This document shows positions 27,368 through 36,296 of a stretch of 64,000 nt of DNA, piece by piece; the stretch's first letter is position 1, and each line of letters begins with the position of its first letter. The position numbers and the translations under genes are program-made. The notes beneath the pieces were generated by a model. It searched no databases and was not told the DNA's origin. It saw nothing but the letters and a program-made list of their open reading frames with translations. The stretch is from Flavobacteriales bacterium UBA6770 (GTDB lineage Bacteria > Bacteroidota > Bacteroidia > Flavobacteriales_G > Salibacteraceae), in NCBI GenBank assembly GCA_905181875.1, contig CAJIZH010000003.1, positions 992,001 to 1,056,000 on the forward strand, given 5' to 3'.

Positions 27368-28473
27368 GCAACGGCTATTGAACCGCTCACATTTTCTAGA
27401 GAGATGGTTTCTCCAGATAAAGTTGATAAAACAGTATTTGCAGTAAACGTGATCTTTTTGGTTGGCATTTCCAATTCATTGTCTTCGTAGTCTTCTATTG
27501 AAGTCAGCTCAAATTCGTTTGAATTATTCAGGTTTGGCTTAGAGTAATAGTCTTGACCAGCGGCATCAGTGTATTTTAAATAAACGGTTCCCAATTGCAA
27601 ATCGCCTTTTGGATCTTCTCTCGAGCCACTTTTAAAAGAATAATTCGCGGCACAAAATGCATATTCTTCTTTTAAAACAAGATTTTTGCAACGTTGAGAC
27701 TGCACTCCATTTTCGTCAGTTACAGTCAAACAAACCTTTTCAATTCCTTTTTTAGGATCAGTTTGATAATCTACATACGGTGTGCTTGCGGTACTTCCAC
27801 CTTCAAACTCCCATAAATAATTTAAAGGTGTAATGGATTCAACATCAGGACTAAACGCTAAGGATCGCTGAGTTTGTGTTATAACAAAATCTGTTGTCGC
27901 TTCCGTTTTAATAAACACGCGATTTTGAATTTCACTTTGACAACCTTTTGAAGTTTTTACACTCAACTTAACGTCGAAAAAGTCATTTTCTCCAATATAT
28001 AAATGACTAGGTGTTTTTTCATTACTTGTAGTTCCATCACCGAATTCCCATTCATATTCGACTTCAATTGCCCTACTGGTAAAAGACTCATCGGGATTAA
28101 ACTTAACTAGGTATTCATTACCTGCATTAGTATTTGTGAATGACTTAAAGCCTGTTCTTAATTCAGGTTCTGATGTCACACCTTCAGCCGCTTCTTTTTC
28201 ATCTGTAAAAATCAAAGTAAATGATTCAGAACAGTTGTTTTCACAACCTTCGGTTTTTAATTCACCGATAAATTTTGGAATTGTATTTTCTTTTTCTTCA
28301 AAAGAGCTGTACATATAGTATTGATTATCTCCAGCTACAACGTTCAATTTAGAGCCTCCAACTGTACCCGTAACAAAAAAGTCTGGAGTATCAACCATAG
28401 TTTCTTGAAGCTCATCCTTCTTGCAAGAACTTACGGAAAGCAGAATAACCAATATGTAAAACAGCTGCTTCAT
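27352..28473 (-). CDS. PKD-domain lipoprotein in an ECF sigma operon
   Basis: 373 residues. The lipoprotein signal peptide ends SVSSC17. Two PKD-like domains are visible, the first around YEWEFGDGTTSNEKTPSHLY and the second around YLWEFEGGSTASTPYVDYQT. The C-terminal part (about 280-373) is a beta-rich domain. Its ATG overlaps the stop of the beta-barrel anti-sigma gene by one base (TAATG), so it belongs to the sigma operon and may be the sensed or structural partner of the barrel (inference). Confidence 0.85.
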   Translation of the reverse strand: MKQLFYILVILLSVSSCKKDELQETMVDTPDFFVTGTVGGSKLNVVAGDNQYYMYSSFEEKENTIPKFIGELKTEGCENNCSESFTLIFTDEKEAAEGVTSEPELRTGFKSFTNTNAGNEYLVKFNPDESFTSRAIEVEYEWEFGDGTTSNEKTPSHLYIGENDFFDVKLSVKTSKGCQSEIQNRVFIKTEATTDFVITQTQRSLAFSPDVESITPLNYLWEFEGGSTASTPYVDYQTDPKKGIEKVCLTVTDENGVQSQRCKNLVLKEEYAFCAANYSFKSGSREDPKGDLQLGTVYLKYTDAAGQDYYSKPNLNNSNEFELTSIEDYEDNELEMPTKKITFTANTVLSTLSGETISLENVSGSIAVAYRAK

Positions 28474-29741
28474 TAGAATCTAAAAGGAGTATATTTTAAA
28501 GTAACACGTACTTCCATGTTGTTGCTATTGTCTTGAATTTCAAATGTCTCGTTGCTAGTAATATCCATTAATCCGTATTGCAACATACCACCAATTGAGA
28601 GGTTTCTGCCAAGGTTATAATCGTATCCTACTCTTACTCCGGCATCCCATTTGTTAAGTCCATCAGTATAGTTCCAGGTATTTTCTATTGAACTTGTTGA
28701 CGATTCAAAACTTTCATCGTTAGTTTTAGCAATAGCACTTTTTACTCCCGCTAGATAACTTATGCTCGCACCACCAAAGACAGTATGCTTGCCCTTGATG
28801 TCATATCGTACTTCAACTGGTAAATCAATGTAATGCAAACGATTTAGAGCAAGTGTTTCTGTAGTTTGAGATTTTCCAAATCCATATTCAGTTTGAGTTC
28901 TACTCAGTTCAATTCCTTTTCCAGATTTACTTCTATACCCAAGGCCAGTTGAGATTGAAATGTTTTCAGATGCCTCTAAATTGTAATAAAATCCAGCCGT
29001 GTACAAAAAGTTGTTCCTAGAAAGTTGACTAACAGAACCGAGTCCATTTTCGAGTGTAATTCCACCAAATATTGAAAGCGACTGATTAAGAACCTTAGGC
29101 ATAGTCGACTTTGCAACGGGATCAAACCCATATTCTGCGAAATCTACTTCAATCGACTCTAAAGAACTAGGTGTAATCCTATCAATATTCGAAAATTCAT
29201 TGTTGAATGCAATTACGTCTATATTCCCTTCAGAAGAAGACTCAATTGAATTTTCAGTGCGTTCTATTGAAGAAGAGGATGTTTTATCTTCTTCGTTGTA
29301 ATCACCAGGCAAAACGTTGACATCGTCTCTAGTTAATGCAACTAGAGTTTTATTTGTCTTTTTGTTTTCGGGTAATTGATTGCTACTAAAATCAGAGTCT
29401 CTTACAAATGAATCTTCTTTTTGAAATCCAAAGTTGCTAGAGTTATTTGTTGCTAGACTTATAGAATTTTGAGCAATTGATAGAGGCGAATTCACCTCAG
29501 TATTTTGGGTTGTTGTTTCTGAACTAGCAATCAATTGATTGTCAGGAATATTACTACCAATAAGCACAGTACTTAAGAAAAGAGCAGCTGATGCTAATTT
29601 TCCGACGCTCATCCATGAAAACTTTTCGCGTTCATTGAGCATAGAATTCATGTTATCCCAACCAGCTTCGCTAAATGCGTGAGGAGTGGGACTACCTAAT
29701 CCTTCTCTAAACAGTTTATCTATGTTGCTTTTATCGCTCAT
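28473..29741 (-). CDS. Probable dual-membrane-spanning anti-sigma factor with outer-membrane beta-barrel
   Basis: 422 residues. The first 43 are cytoplasmic in character and contain HAFSEAGWDNMNSML, like the short N-termini of Bacteroidota anti-sigma factors. One inner-membrane helix follows (about 44-63), then a Ser/Asn/Glu-rich disordered linker (about 64-215) long enough to cross the periplasm. A beta-barrel domain (about 220-422) ends in aromatic Phe, the usual BAM signal. The gene overlaps the sigma factor gene by 4 nt. This layout matches the dual membrane-spanning anti-sigma factors described in Bacteroides. The alternative is a plain porin-family protein with an odd N-terminus. Confidence 0.75.
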   Translation of the reverse strand: MSDKSNIDKLFREGLGSPTPHAFSEAGWDNMNSMLNEREKFSWMSVGKLASAALFLSTVLIGSNIPDNQLIASSETTTQNTEVNSPLSIAQNSISLATNNSSNFGFQKEDSFVRDSDFSSNQLPENKKTNKTLVALTRDDVNVLPGDYNEEDKTSSSSIERTENSIESSSEGNIDVIAFNNEFSNIDRITPSSLESIEVDFAEYGFDPVAKSTMPKVLNQSLSIFGGITLENGLGSVSQLSRNNFLYTAGFYYNLEASENISISTGLGYRSKSGKGIELSRTQTEYGFGKSQTTETLALNRLHYIDLPVEVRYDIKGKHTVFGGASISYLAGVKSAIAKTNDESFESSTSSIENTWNYTDGLNKWDAGVRVGYDYNLGRNLSIGGMLQYGLMDITSNETFEIQDNSNNMEVRVTLKYTPFRF

Positions 29742-30313
29742 AAATTCCCCGCCCTTAAAGCCTCTAGTTCAATAGACTTAGCAATTAATTCTCTTAATTT
29801 TTTCCGAGCAAATGATACGTGCCACTTTGATGTTCCATCTGAAATACCAAGCATTTCAGCAATTTCTTTGTGTGAATAACCATCAATAGCAAAAAGCACA
29901 AACACTTTTTTACTTTCTGTTGGAAGCTTATCAATAAATCCTAATAGCTCTTCTGCTTCAAATTCCAAATCTGCAGCATTGTATTCAACCCATATGTTTT
30001 CGGTTCCATCATTCTGGATATCCTTAAACTGAATAATGCTTTTCTCTTTGCTGTTTTTTCGGTAATCGTCAATTATTGTGTTGATCATTATTCTTCTAAT
30101 CCAAGCTTCGAATGGCCGATCACCCTTGAAGGTAGAAAGTTTAGTTATAATTTTCATAAACCCCTGGTTAAGAAGGAATTCAGCGTCTTCTTTGTTCTTT
30201 TCGTAACGTAAGCAGATGCTTAAAAGGATGCTGTAGCACTGCTTATAAAGTAAAAATTGTGACTTGCGTTTGTTCGCAATACAACCTTCTAATATTTCAT
30301 TACTTATTTCCAA
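29738..30313 (-). CDS. ECF-type RNA polymerase sigma factor
   Basis: 191 residues. Region 2 contains FLLNQGFMKIITKLSTFKGD and FEAWIRRIMINTIIDDYRK. Region 4 contains VFVLFAIDGYSHKEIAEMLG followed by TSKWHVSFARKKLRE. The start is TTG at 30313; no in-frame ATG or GTG fits, and a -7 element lies 21 nt upstream. It overlaps the barrel anti-sigma gene by 4 nt. It should direct RNA polymerase to a small regulon in response to an envelope signal. The regulon is not visible here. Confidence 0.93.
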   Translation of the reverse strand: MEISNEILEGCIANKRKSQFLLYKQCYSILLSICLRYEKNKEDAEFLLNQGFMKIITKLSTFKGDRPFEAWIRRIMINTIIDDYRKNSKEKSIIQFKDIQNDGTENIWVEYNAADLEFEAEELLGFIDKLPTESKKVFVLFAIDGYSHKEIAEMLGISDGTSKWHVSFARKKLRELIAKSIELEALRAGNL

Positions 30314-30334
30314 TTGAATAATTATAACCTAAAA

Positions 30335-30342
30335 CAAATATA
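30335..30342 (-). promoter_or_regulatory. -7 element TATATTTG for the sigma operon
   Basis: A minus-strand TAnnTTTG match 21 nt before the TTG start. It looks like a housekeeping promoter, so the operon need not depend only on its own sigma factor. Confidence 0.5.
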
Positions 30343-30373
30343 AACTACTGATTAATACAATTTTGACTTTTCT

Positions 30374-31369
30374 TTATTCTACTATTATTGTTTGATTAAA
30401 TATCGTCTGTTCACCAATCAAGTGGAGAATATACGTTCCATTATCAAGAGAAGAGATATTTATTTGATTATACCCATGACTTAGGCCTTCATTCAACAGC
30501 AAAGATCCGGAAATGTCATAAATATGCATGGATTGATAATTGTTTTGATTATTGATAGTAAGAGCGTTTTGGGCAGGGATAGGAAATATTTGGCTAGTCA
30601 GCGTTTGAAGGTCTTCTTCAACATCTAAAGCATCTGTGCGACCGTATGATCTGCTTCCAGAAACCCAAAAAGTTAAATCATTATTTAGTTTTGCTGGATT
30701 AACAATCAGTCCAGAAGACTTTTTTCCTGGAGAGTTTACAATTACCTCGATTTGTTCATTGGGTAAATCAAAGAATGAGTATAAGCCAAAACCGTCAGAA
30801 TTGGTCATTGCTATTAATTCGTTTTCTACATTGTAAATGAATAATGCCGCGTCAATTACAGGGTCACCTTCGTTATATCCAGGCACATTGCTACTGTATT
30901 TAATCGAGCCCGAAAAACCTTCGCTTCCTTTTGATGATACAATTGGTGTTAAATTGATGTTTTTATTAGAAACAGTTCCCTGAATGAAGCAAGCTTTAGA
31001 CAATGACCAAACCGCACTATCTCCAAAATAAGTTGGCGCAAATCTTTTTCTTAAGGAATAAGTCATGGGTTCTGCAGAAAGATAATAGGTTCCTTCATCT
31101 AAATCTTCAATTCGATAAGTTCCGTTGCTTGAATTGGTTTGTGTGGCTTTAATAAACTGCAGGATATTAGGTCTAGACTCTCTGAAAACAGAAACCCAAA
31201 CAGAATCTGCAGGAACTCCAGCGGCTAAAATTGTTCCGCTTATTTCACCACTTGAACCTGCTAATTCTCCAAGAAATCTAGAATATGGAGGAGTATCAAA
31301 ACCAAGTAGCTGTGATTTACCTGCAAGGCTAAATCCGATAAAAAGTAGAAGGATTAAAATTCTATTCAT
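30374..31369 (-). CDS. Secreted protein with carboxypeptidase-regulatory-like folds and T9SS tail
   Basis: 331 residues. Signal peptide about 1-19 (SLAGKSQ). Two beta-sandwich segments of the carboxypeptidase-regulatory/SdrD type are suggested by SGTILAAGVPADSVWVSVFR with GTYRIEDLDEGTYYLSAEP and by DGFGLYSFFDLPNEQIEV. The tail (about 255-331, IFPIPAQNALTIN ... NQTIIVE) is a type A T9SS sorting domain. It is probably a surface or secreted structural protein. A TACGTTTG element lies upstream. Confidence 0.85.
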   Translation of the reverse strand: MNRILILLLFIGFSLAGKSQLLGFDTPPYSRFLGELAGSSGEISGTILAAGVPADSVWVSVFRESRPNILQFIKATQTNSSNGTYRIEDLDEGTYYLSAEPMTYSLRKRFAPTYFGDSAVWSLSKACFIQGTVSNKNINLTPIVSSKGSEGFSGSIKYSSNVPGYNEGDPVIDAALFIYNVENELIAMTNSDGFGLYSFFDLPNEQIEVIVNSPGKKSSGLIVNPAKLNNDLTFWVSGSRSYGRTDALDVEEDLQTLTSQIFPIPAQNALTINNQNNYQSMHIYDISGSLLLNEGLSHGYNQINISSLDNGTYILHLIGEQTIFNQTIIVE

Positions 31370-31384
31370 AACGTAATATAATTA

Positions 31385-31392
31385 CAAACGTA
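31385..31392 (-). promoter_or_regulatory. -7 element TACGTTTG
   Basis: A minus-strand TAnnTTTG match 15 nt before the ATG at 31369. Confidence 0.5.
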
Positions 31393-31415
31393 AAACCCAC
31401 CTTAAACGTTGGTTA

Positions 31416-31955
31416 TCAACGGTTTTTATTTCGACTTTTTTTGTACAATGATATTGCTCCCCATAATAAAAATGCAAAAGTAAATATCCCAAGTAAGCCC
31501 CAAATCCAGCTTATTTGATCGCGAAGAATGATTATAAAAACAATTGCAACTAAAAAGACTGTAGCAATTTCGTTGAATACGCGCAACTTTTTGCTACTCA
31601 TTTTAAATAAGCCCGATTGTATTTCTTTATAAATTTTATGGATGTACAAGTGATAAAGATATAGCCCAAGTACAAAGGTGAGTTTAACTTGCATAAAGGG
31701 TTGAGTTAAATAGTTAGGGCTATGATACAACATTACTGCAGCAGAAATAAGAACTAAAACGGCAGAAGGCCACCCTGCACCAAACCAAAGGCGTTTTTCC
31801 ATAATATCAAACTGGCTAGAAAGAATGGTTTTTTCTAAGTCTTCTTTTTTCTGGGCTTCTGTATGATAAATAAACAACCGAACGATATAAAATAACCCAG
31901 CAAACCAAGTTACTATAAAGATAAGATGAAGCGCTTTGGTGTAAAGAAAATACAT
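31416..31955 (-). CDS. hemJ: CopD-family / HemJ-like membrane protein
   Basis: 179 residues with four to five helices. It opens MYFLYTKALHLIFIVTWFAG, with the conserved His10 and the motif FYIVRLFIYH that mark HemJ, the non-homologous protoporphyrinogen IX oxidase of haem synthesis. A second conserved region is MEKRLWFGAGWPS. HemJ and CopD-like proteins share this superfamily; the N-terminus favours HemJ. No other haem gene is adjacent. Confidence 0.8.
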   Translation of the reverse strand: MYFLYTKALHLIFIVTWFAGLFYIVRLFIYHTEAQKKEDLEKTILSSQFDIMEKRLWFGAGWPSAVLVLISAAVMLYHSPNYLTQPFMQVKLTFVLGLYLYHLYIHKIYKEIQSGLFKMSSKKLRVFNEIATVFLVAIVFIIILRDQISWIWGLLGIFTFAFLLWGAISLYKKSRNKNR

Positions 31956-32022
31956 TCAGATAATTTTTGGTAAAAATAACCCTAAAGCAATCTATAACAT
32001 TATTACGGGACACGAGAAGATT

Positions 32023-32030
32023 TAAATTTG
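32023..32030 (+). promoter_or_regulatory. -7 element TAAATTTG for the thioesterase gene
   Basis: A perfect TAnnTTTG match 13 nt before the ATG at 32044. Confidence 0.55.
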
Positions 32031-32043
32031 CAAAAAGAAAATT

Positions 32044-32556
32044 ATGCGCTCAAAAACAGCAATGGCATCACTGTCAACTTCTAGTAGAATTGTGCTTCCC
32101 AATGATACAAATGTATTGGGGAATTTAATGGGTGGGCAATTATTAAGTTGGATGGACATTACCTCTGCTATTGCAGCGCATCGCCACTGTGGACGCGTTG
32201 TAGTGACTGCAGCAGTCAATAATGTTTCATTCAATCACCCTATAGCACTTGGTGACATCGTTACGATTGAGGCAAAAGTAACGCGAGCGTTTACTTCTTC
32301 GATGGAAGTATTTATGGATGTTTATGTTGAAGATCGTTCAACAGTAGAGAAAACTAAATGTAATGAAGCTATCTATACATTTGTAGCCGTCGATCAAATA
32401 GGGAAATCCATAGATGTGCCGGAGCTTACCCCTGAAAGTGAAGAAGAAAAATCCCGCTACGATGCTGCTCTTAGACGTAGACAACTGAGTCTAATTCTCG
32501 CAGGAAGAATGACCGCCAATGAAGCGACGGAATTAAAAGCGCTTTTTTATAGCTAA
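32044..32556 (+). CDS. Acyl-CoA thioesterase, hotdog fold (YciA/BACH-like)
   Basis: 170 residues. The hotdog core has LPNDTNVLGNLMGGQLLSWM (16-35) with the catalytic Asn/Asp region, then NNVSFNHPIALGDIVTIEA. A short helical C-terminal extension follows. It hydrolyses acyl-CoA to free acid and CoA in the cytoplasm. Chain-length preference cannot be read. Its stop shares CTAA with the stop of the convergent membrane protein gene. Confidence 0.9.
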   Translation: MRSKTAMASLSTSSRIVLPNDTNVLGNLMGGQLLSWMDITSAIAAHRHCGRVVVTAAVNNVSFNHPIALGDIVTIEAKVTRAFTSSMEVFMDVYVEDRSTVEKTKCNEAIYTFVAVDQIGKSIDVPELTPESEEEKSRYDAALRRRQLSLILAGRMTANEATELKALFYS

Positions 32557-33065
32557 GCCTTCGGTTTAATGCTCTGTTTGTTTTTCCCATAAAGAGGACC
32601 TAAGTATTCGGTATCACTAGACATTCCTAAATACATAACGTAAAGGCCGTTAAAGACTAACACGAGGATATAGTCAATAAAAGAACGCTTTCCGAAACAC
32701 TTGCAGATTTCTATGTAGAGTGTAATAGTGAAAATCATAAATACAGACAGCATACTAATCAGGGCGATATTTGCAGCTATAGAAGTATCTCCAGTATATA
32801 CTACATAAAATATTATAGGAGGAGGAATAATGAAAATAATCACCTGCCATGCTGGTCTTCCCATTATTTTCAAGAAGACTACCACATTCCAGAGTGGAAC
32901 AACAGAAGCGTGGCCAGGTAAATCACATTTATAATATAATACCCATTGACCCAAGATTCCAAAAGTCGCAATCAGGGCAACTATTATGTATAGGAATTCA
33001 TTTTGTTGGGAATATTCAAGAAAAAGTTTGAATGGTAACTTAAGCGCATTGTGTAGAGTTTCCAT
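32553..33065 (-). CDS. DUF5684-like membrane protein
   Basis: About 170 residues with four to five helices. The segment HASVVPLWNVVVFLKIMGRP followed by a paired-helix region resembles DUF5684 and the N-terminal membrane part found in some Bacteroidota signal peptidases, but there is no Ser/Lys protease dyad. I start at ATG 33065; a TTG 9 nt upstream overlaps an imperfect -7 element (TAAAATTG, 6 nt before the ATG). Function unknown. Confidence 0.7.
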   Translation of the reverse strand: METLHNALKLPFKLFLEYSQQNEFLYIIVALIATFGILGQWVLYYKCDLPGHASVVPLWNVVVFLKIMGRPAWQVIIFIIPPPIIFYVVYTGDTSIAANIALISMLSVFMIFTITLYIEICKCFGKRSFIDYILVLVFNGLYVMYLGMSSDTEYLGPLYGKNKQSIKPKA

Positions 33066-33163
33066 ATTTAGCAATTTTAAGACTGCATAAATCTACGGAA
33101 TTAACAAAAAATAGCAAGGGTTAAATGAAAAATAAGACGAACGTTTTGAACAAAAGGTTGGTT

Positions 33164-33574
33164 CTAGGCCGTTTTTCCTTTCTGATTTCCGGAAATTTGA
33201 TTGATATCTTTAACTGTAGCCCCCATGCTGCAGGCACCTGTAAAGTTTGCGCCAGGTTCAATTGACAGCTTCCCTGTTTCCATATCGCCATTGATATTTG
33301 CCGTTGTTTGAAGCGATAAAAGCTCCTTTACGGAAATTTTCCCTTGAACGGTTCCAGAAATATTAGCATTGGTACAGATTATTTCTCCTTCTAGTTTACC
33401 ACCTTCTCCAATAACAACCTTTCCGTTACTGTTGATTGTACCGATGAGCTTACCATCTAAACGGATATCGCCACTGGTCTCAATATCACCGGTAATTGTG
33501 GTACCTACAGAAATATGATTTCTAGTACTTTCTAGTTCCGTTTGCTTAGCCATAGATTTCGAACGTTTAAACAT
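33164..33574 (-). CDS. Bactofilin family polymer-forming protein
   Basis: About 136 residues. The right-handed beta-helix of the bactofilin domain is visible as six-residue turns: GDIETSGDIRLDGKLIGTIN, then GKVVIGEGGKLEGEI and ISGTVQGKISV. Bactofilins polymerise without nucleotide and scaffold cell shape or envelope enzymes. I start at ATG 33574, because the TTG at 33595 lies inside a -7 element. It is close to PorW/SprE and, divergently, to an M23 peptidase; bactofilin and M23 genes are often neighbours. Confidence 0.9.
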   Translation of the reverse strand: MFKRSKSMAKQTELESTRNHISVGTTITGDIETSGDIRLDGKLIGTINSNGKVVIGEGGKLEGEIICTNANISGTVQGKISVKELLSLQTTANINGDMETGKLSIEPGANFTGACSMGATVKDINQISGNQKGKTA

Positions 33575-33592
33575 TTGAATTTTTATAAGTGC

Positions 33593-33600
33593 CAAATATA
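33593..33600 (-). promoter_or_regulatory. -7 element TATATTTG for the bactofilin gene
   Basis: A minus-strand TAnnTTTG match that contains the rejected TTG start at 33595 and lies 18 nt before ATG 33574. Confidence 0.6.
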
Positions 33601-33615
33601 AAAATTATCAACAAT

Positions 33616-36171
33616 CTAAAGTTCATACTTATTTTGGTGAAACTCAAGGTAACTTTCAATCCTTTTGTCTTGAAAAAATAGAGCATAGTTGGTATAGCTA
33701 ATCACAAAGAAATCGTTTTCTAACTCATTAATTTTTTTGAGACTGGTCCTGTTTTTTGAAAAATCAGAAAAATAGCCAATTGCAGTTTTAGAGTTTTCAA
33801 ATTGCTTTATGGAGACCATATGGGTTTCTTTGTCCAATAATACGGCGCTTATCGAAAGCTTTAAATTACCATGATATGCTTTATTGTAGTTGTCAATTCG
33901 TTCTTTAATTTTTTCAATTTCAGTTCCTTCCACAGGCAATAGCATCACCGCTAGATGACGACCATTTTTTTCAAACAAATAATCTGGCGGAGGCAGATCC
34001 TTGGGCTCAACTTTCTTCTCACTTTTTAGAATTTTAATCCTTTCTTCTGCGTCTTTGGCCTCAGATGTTCCTGCGTTTTCTTTTTTAAACTGTTCAAGGC
34101 TTGTAATTAGGTCTTTTTTGTCGCGTGTATTTATAGCGCACAGTGCTTTTAGATAATTAAATTTAGTCGCAAGGTGATTGTCGGGCATTTCAATTGTAGC
34201 TTTATCACACTCAGTAATACATGCAGAATAAAAGCTACGAGTGTAATAGTAATAGGCTTTTCTATAAGCCTGAAGCGCTGCCTTCTTTTTAGAATTCATG
34301 TCTTTTGCATAATCAGGGTCGTCTATTATTTTTGCATAATCAGAATTTGGATACTTACCTAAAATATAATTTTTGTAATAATTTGAAGAATCTAACCTAT
34401 TTTCATTTAAATACATTCTATATAATTGGTATAGACAGTTAATTTGATACTTTGATGTGTCATACCGAGAAAGCAGGTTTCTAAAAGCACTAATTGCATG
34501 CTTTTTGTCATTCATTTTTTCTTTATAAATTATACCTAAAGAATAATATGCTTCTACGATATTTTCGTTGGAATTTAATTTTGCTTCAGGTGAGAAGGGT
34601 ATGTCTTTCATATATTTTGACTTATCACTAAGCCCAGATAAAACGCTATCCGCAGCGGTTTCATTAAAGGAGTCTAATTCATCAAGGCTTATACTTGATT
34701 TATCGCTTCTACGCCAATTATCATCATTGGGTCTATTGCCCCATTGTTTTGCAAATTCTCGTTTTCCAAGAGAAATAGTTTTGTCATTGTAAAAGTACCA
34801 AGCTCCTTTTTCATTTGACACTTCATTTTGAAATCCACCATCATTAAAGCTAGTAGATTGGTTTTCCTGAGCTTCACGACGTGCTTCTTCCGCAGCAACA
34901 CGTTGTTCAATTATCTCATCAATAAATGCATCTAAATCATCTTCCGACATTTCAGATAAGGCGAGTAGACTATCTTCTCTTTCAATGATTAGAATGTTTT
35001 CTACCAGCTCTGTTAAGCTGTTTTTTATGTTAACTATTTCTTCCCGATTCGGGAAATCGGGAGGAATATACTGAACCGTGCTATCATAAAACGCCTGGGC
35101 GATGATATACTCAGGTCGAGCAAAATGTATTTCAGCTAATCCGAGAAACGAAAGTCCTTTTTGATAATTATCCTCAACACTAGACTGAGCGGAGAGCATT
35201 AGTGAACTGATTTGTCGTTCTTCGCTACCTTCTTGGTAATAAATCTTACTTAGAGCATAATAGAGCTTATCTCTATATTCAATGTTCTTATCGTCACGTA
35301 ACATCTTCAAGAGCACTTTTTTTATATCATAACTACTGCCGTCCTCAACATTATAGGAAAGAGCTCTATTCATTTGCGCCCAAAATTCCATTTCGTATTC
35401 TGGGTGTCTTTTGGCAACTGCTTTATAAGTATTATTTGCGCGAATGGATTCTCCCTGTTCAGCATACAGTTGTGCCAAGATAAACATCCAACGGGTAGCA
35501 AGACCTTTGTCTTCTTGGATTAAAACGGCCTCTTCCAACTCCAGTATTGCTTTAGCATACTCGCCTTGAGTAAGATAATACTCAGCAATTGTCGCCTTTA
35601 CTTCAGGCAGGATTTCTTCTGGAATTTTATTGTCATTGGCCAATAAACGAATCAGAGCATCAGCTTGATCATAATTTTCGGTTTGAATGTGGGATTTAAT
35701 AAGCCAGAGACGCGCTTGATATTTTTGCTCGCCTTTAAATTTCTTTGTTACATATTTAAATATAGGAATACACTCTTTAAAGTTTTTTTCATAGAAATAG
35801 GCCCTTCCTATTAACATCCAGCAATCTTCAATCCATTTAACATATTCCTTTCCTTTAATGTCCATGCTGTGGTACTCTATGACCCGAGAACATTTTTTGA
35901 TTACGACATCCATATCTGTTTGAACGGCAGATGCCATTTCTTCATCGCCATAGATGTAGATCGGAAGAAGCTTTCTATAGTTTTCCTTATGACCCGTTTT
36001 TATTTTTGCCTTACCTGCTTTATATGCTTCAGTGGCATTAAAATAACCGTTCCACCTTGCATTGGTATTATGAAAAAACCGATTTAGAAAGTTGTTCTTT
36101 TTTTGAGAACAACTCTGAATTCCAAACGCAATGGAAAACATAAATACAAATAATAGTAATCGATTTTTCAA
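33616..36171 (-). CDS. porW: PorW/SprE-like TPR lipoprotein of type IX secretion and gliding
   Basis: About 851 residues. The signal peptide ends GIQSC and the mature start NNFLNRFFHNTNARWNGYFN matches SprE/PorW. TPR repeats fill about 80-400 and 560-720, with a charged coiled stretch between them (EEIIEQRVAAEEARREAQ). PorW/SprE is an outer-membrane-associated T9SS lipoprotein thought to link the PorKN ring to the translocon. I start at TTG 36171, giving a clean MKNRLLLFVF signal; a TTG at 36213 lies inside a -7 element. Its T9SS cargo is plentiful in this window. Confidence 0.85.
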   Translation of the reverse strand: MKNRLLLFVFMFSIAFGIQSCSQKKNNFLNRFFHNTNARWNGYFNATEAYKAGKAKIKTGHKENYRKLLPIYIYGDEEMASAVQTDMDVVIKKCSRVIEYHSMDIKGKEYVKWIEDCWMLIGRAYFYEKNFKECIPIFKYVTKKFKGEQKYQARLWLIKSHIQTENYDQADALIRLLANDNKIPEEILPEVKATIAEYYLTQGEYAKAILELEEAVLIQEDKGLATRWMFILAQLYAEQGESIRANNTYKAVAKRHPEYEMEFWAQMNRALSYNVEDGSSYDIKKVLLKMLRDDKNIEYRDKLYYALSKIYYQEGSEERQISSLMLSAQSSVEDNYQKGLSFLGLAEIHFARPEYIIAQAFYDSTVQYIPPDFPNREEIVNIKNSLTELVENILIIEREDSLLALSEMSEDDLDAFIDEIIEQRVAAEEARREAQENQSTSFNDGGFQNEVSNEKGAWYFYNDKTISLGKREFAKQWGNRPNDDNWRRSDKSSISLDELDSFNETAADSVLSGLSDKSKYMKDIPFSPEAKLNSNENIVEAYYSLGIIYKEKMNDKKHAISAFRNLLSRYDTSKYQINCLYQLYRMYLNENRLDSSNYYKNYILGKYPNSDYAKIIDDPDYAKDMNSKKKAALQAYRKAYYYYTRSFYSACITECDKATIEMPDNHLATKFNYLKALCAINTRDKKDLITSLEQFKKENAGTSEAKDAEERIKILKSEKKVEPKDLPPPDYLFEKNGRHLAVMLLPVEGTEIEKIKERIDNYNKAYHGNLKLSISAVLLDKETHMVSIKQFENSKTAIGYFSDFSKNRTSLKKINELENDFFVISYTNYALFFQDKRIESYLEFHQNKYEL

Positions 36172-36210
36172 GCTAGTTTTTGCTTCTAATTTAGTAGAAC
36201 TATGAACTGA

Positions 36211-36218
36211 CAAAAATA
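36211..36218 (-). promoter_or_regulatory. -7 element TATTTTTG for the PorW/SprE gene
   Basis: A minus-strand TAnnTTTG match 39 nt before the chosen TTG start, overlapping the rejected TTG at 36213. Confidence 0.45.
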
Positions 36219-36296
36219 TTTTATTTTAATATCTAATTCTTGAATAAGGCTCCTCAATAATAATCCCTAAGAAATCGGATATTTGTTCTTGATAAA

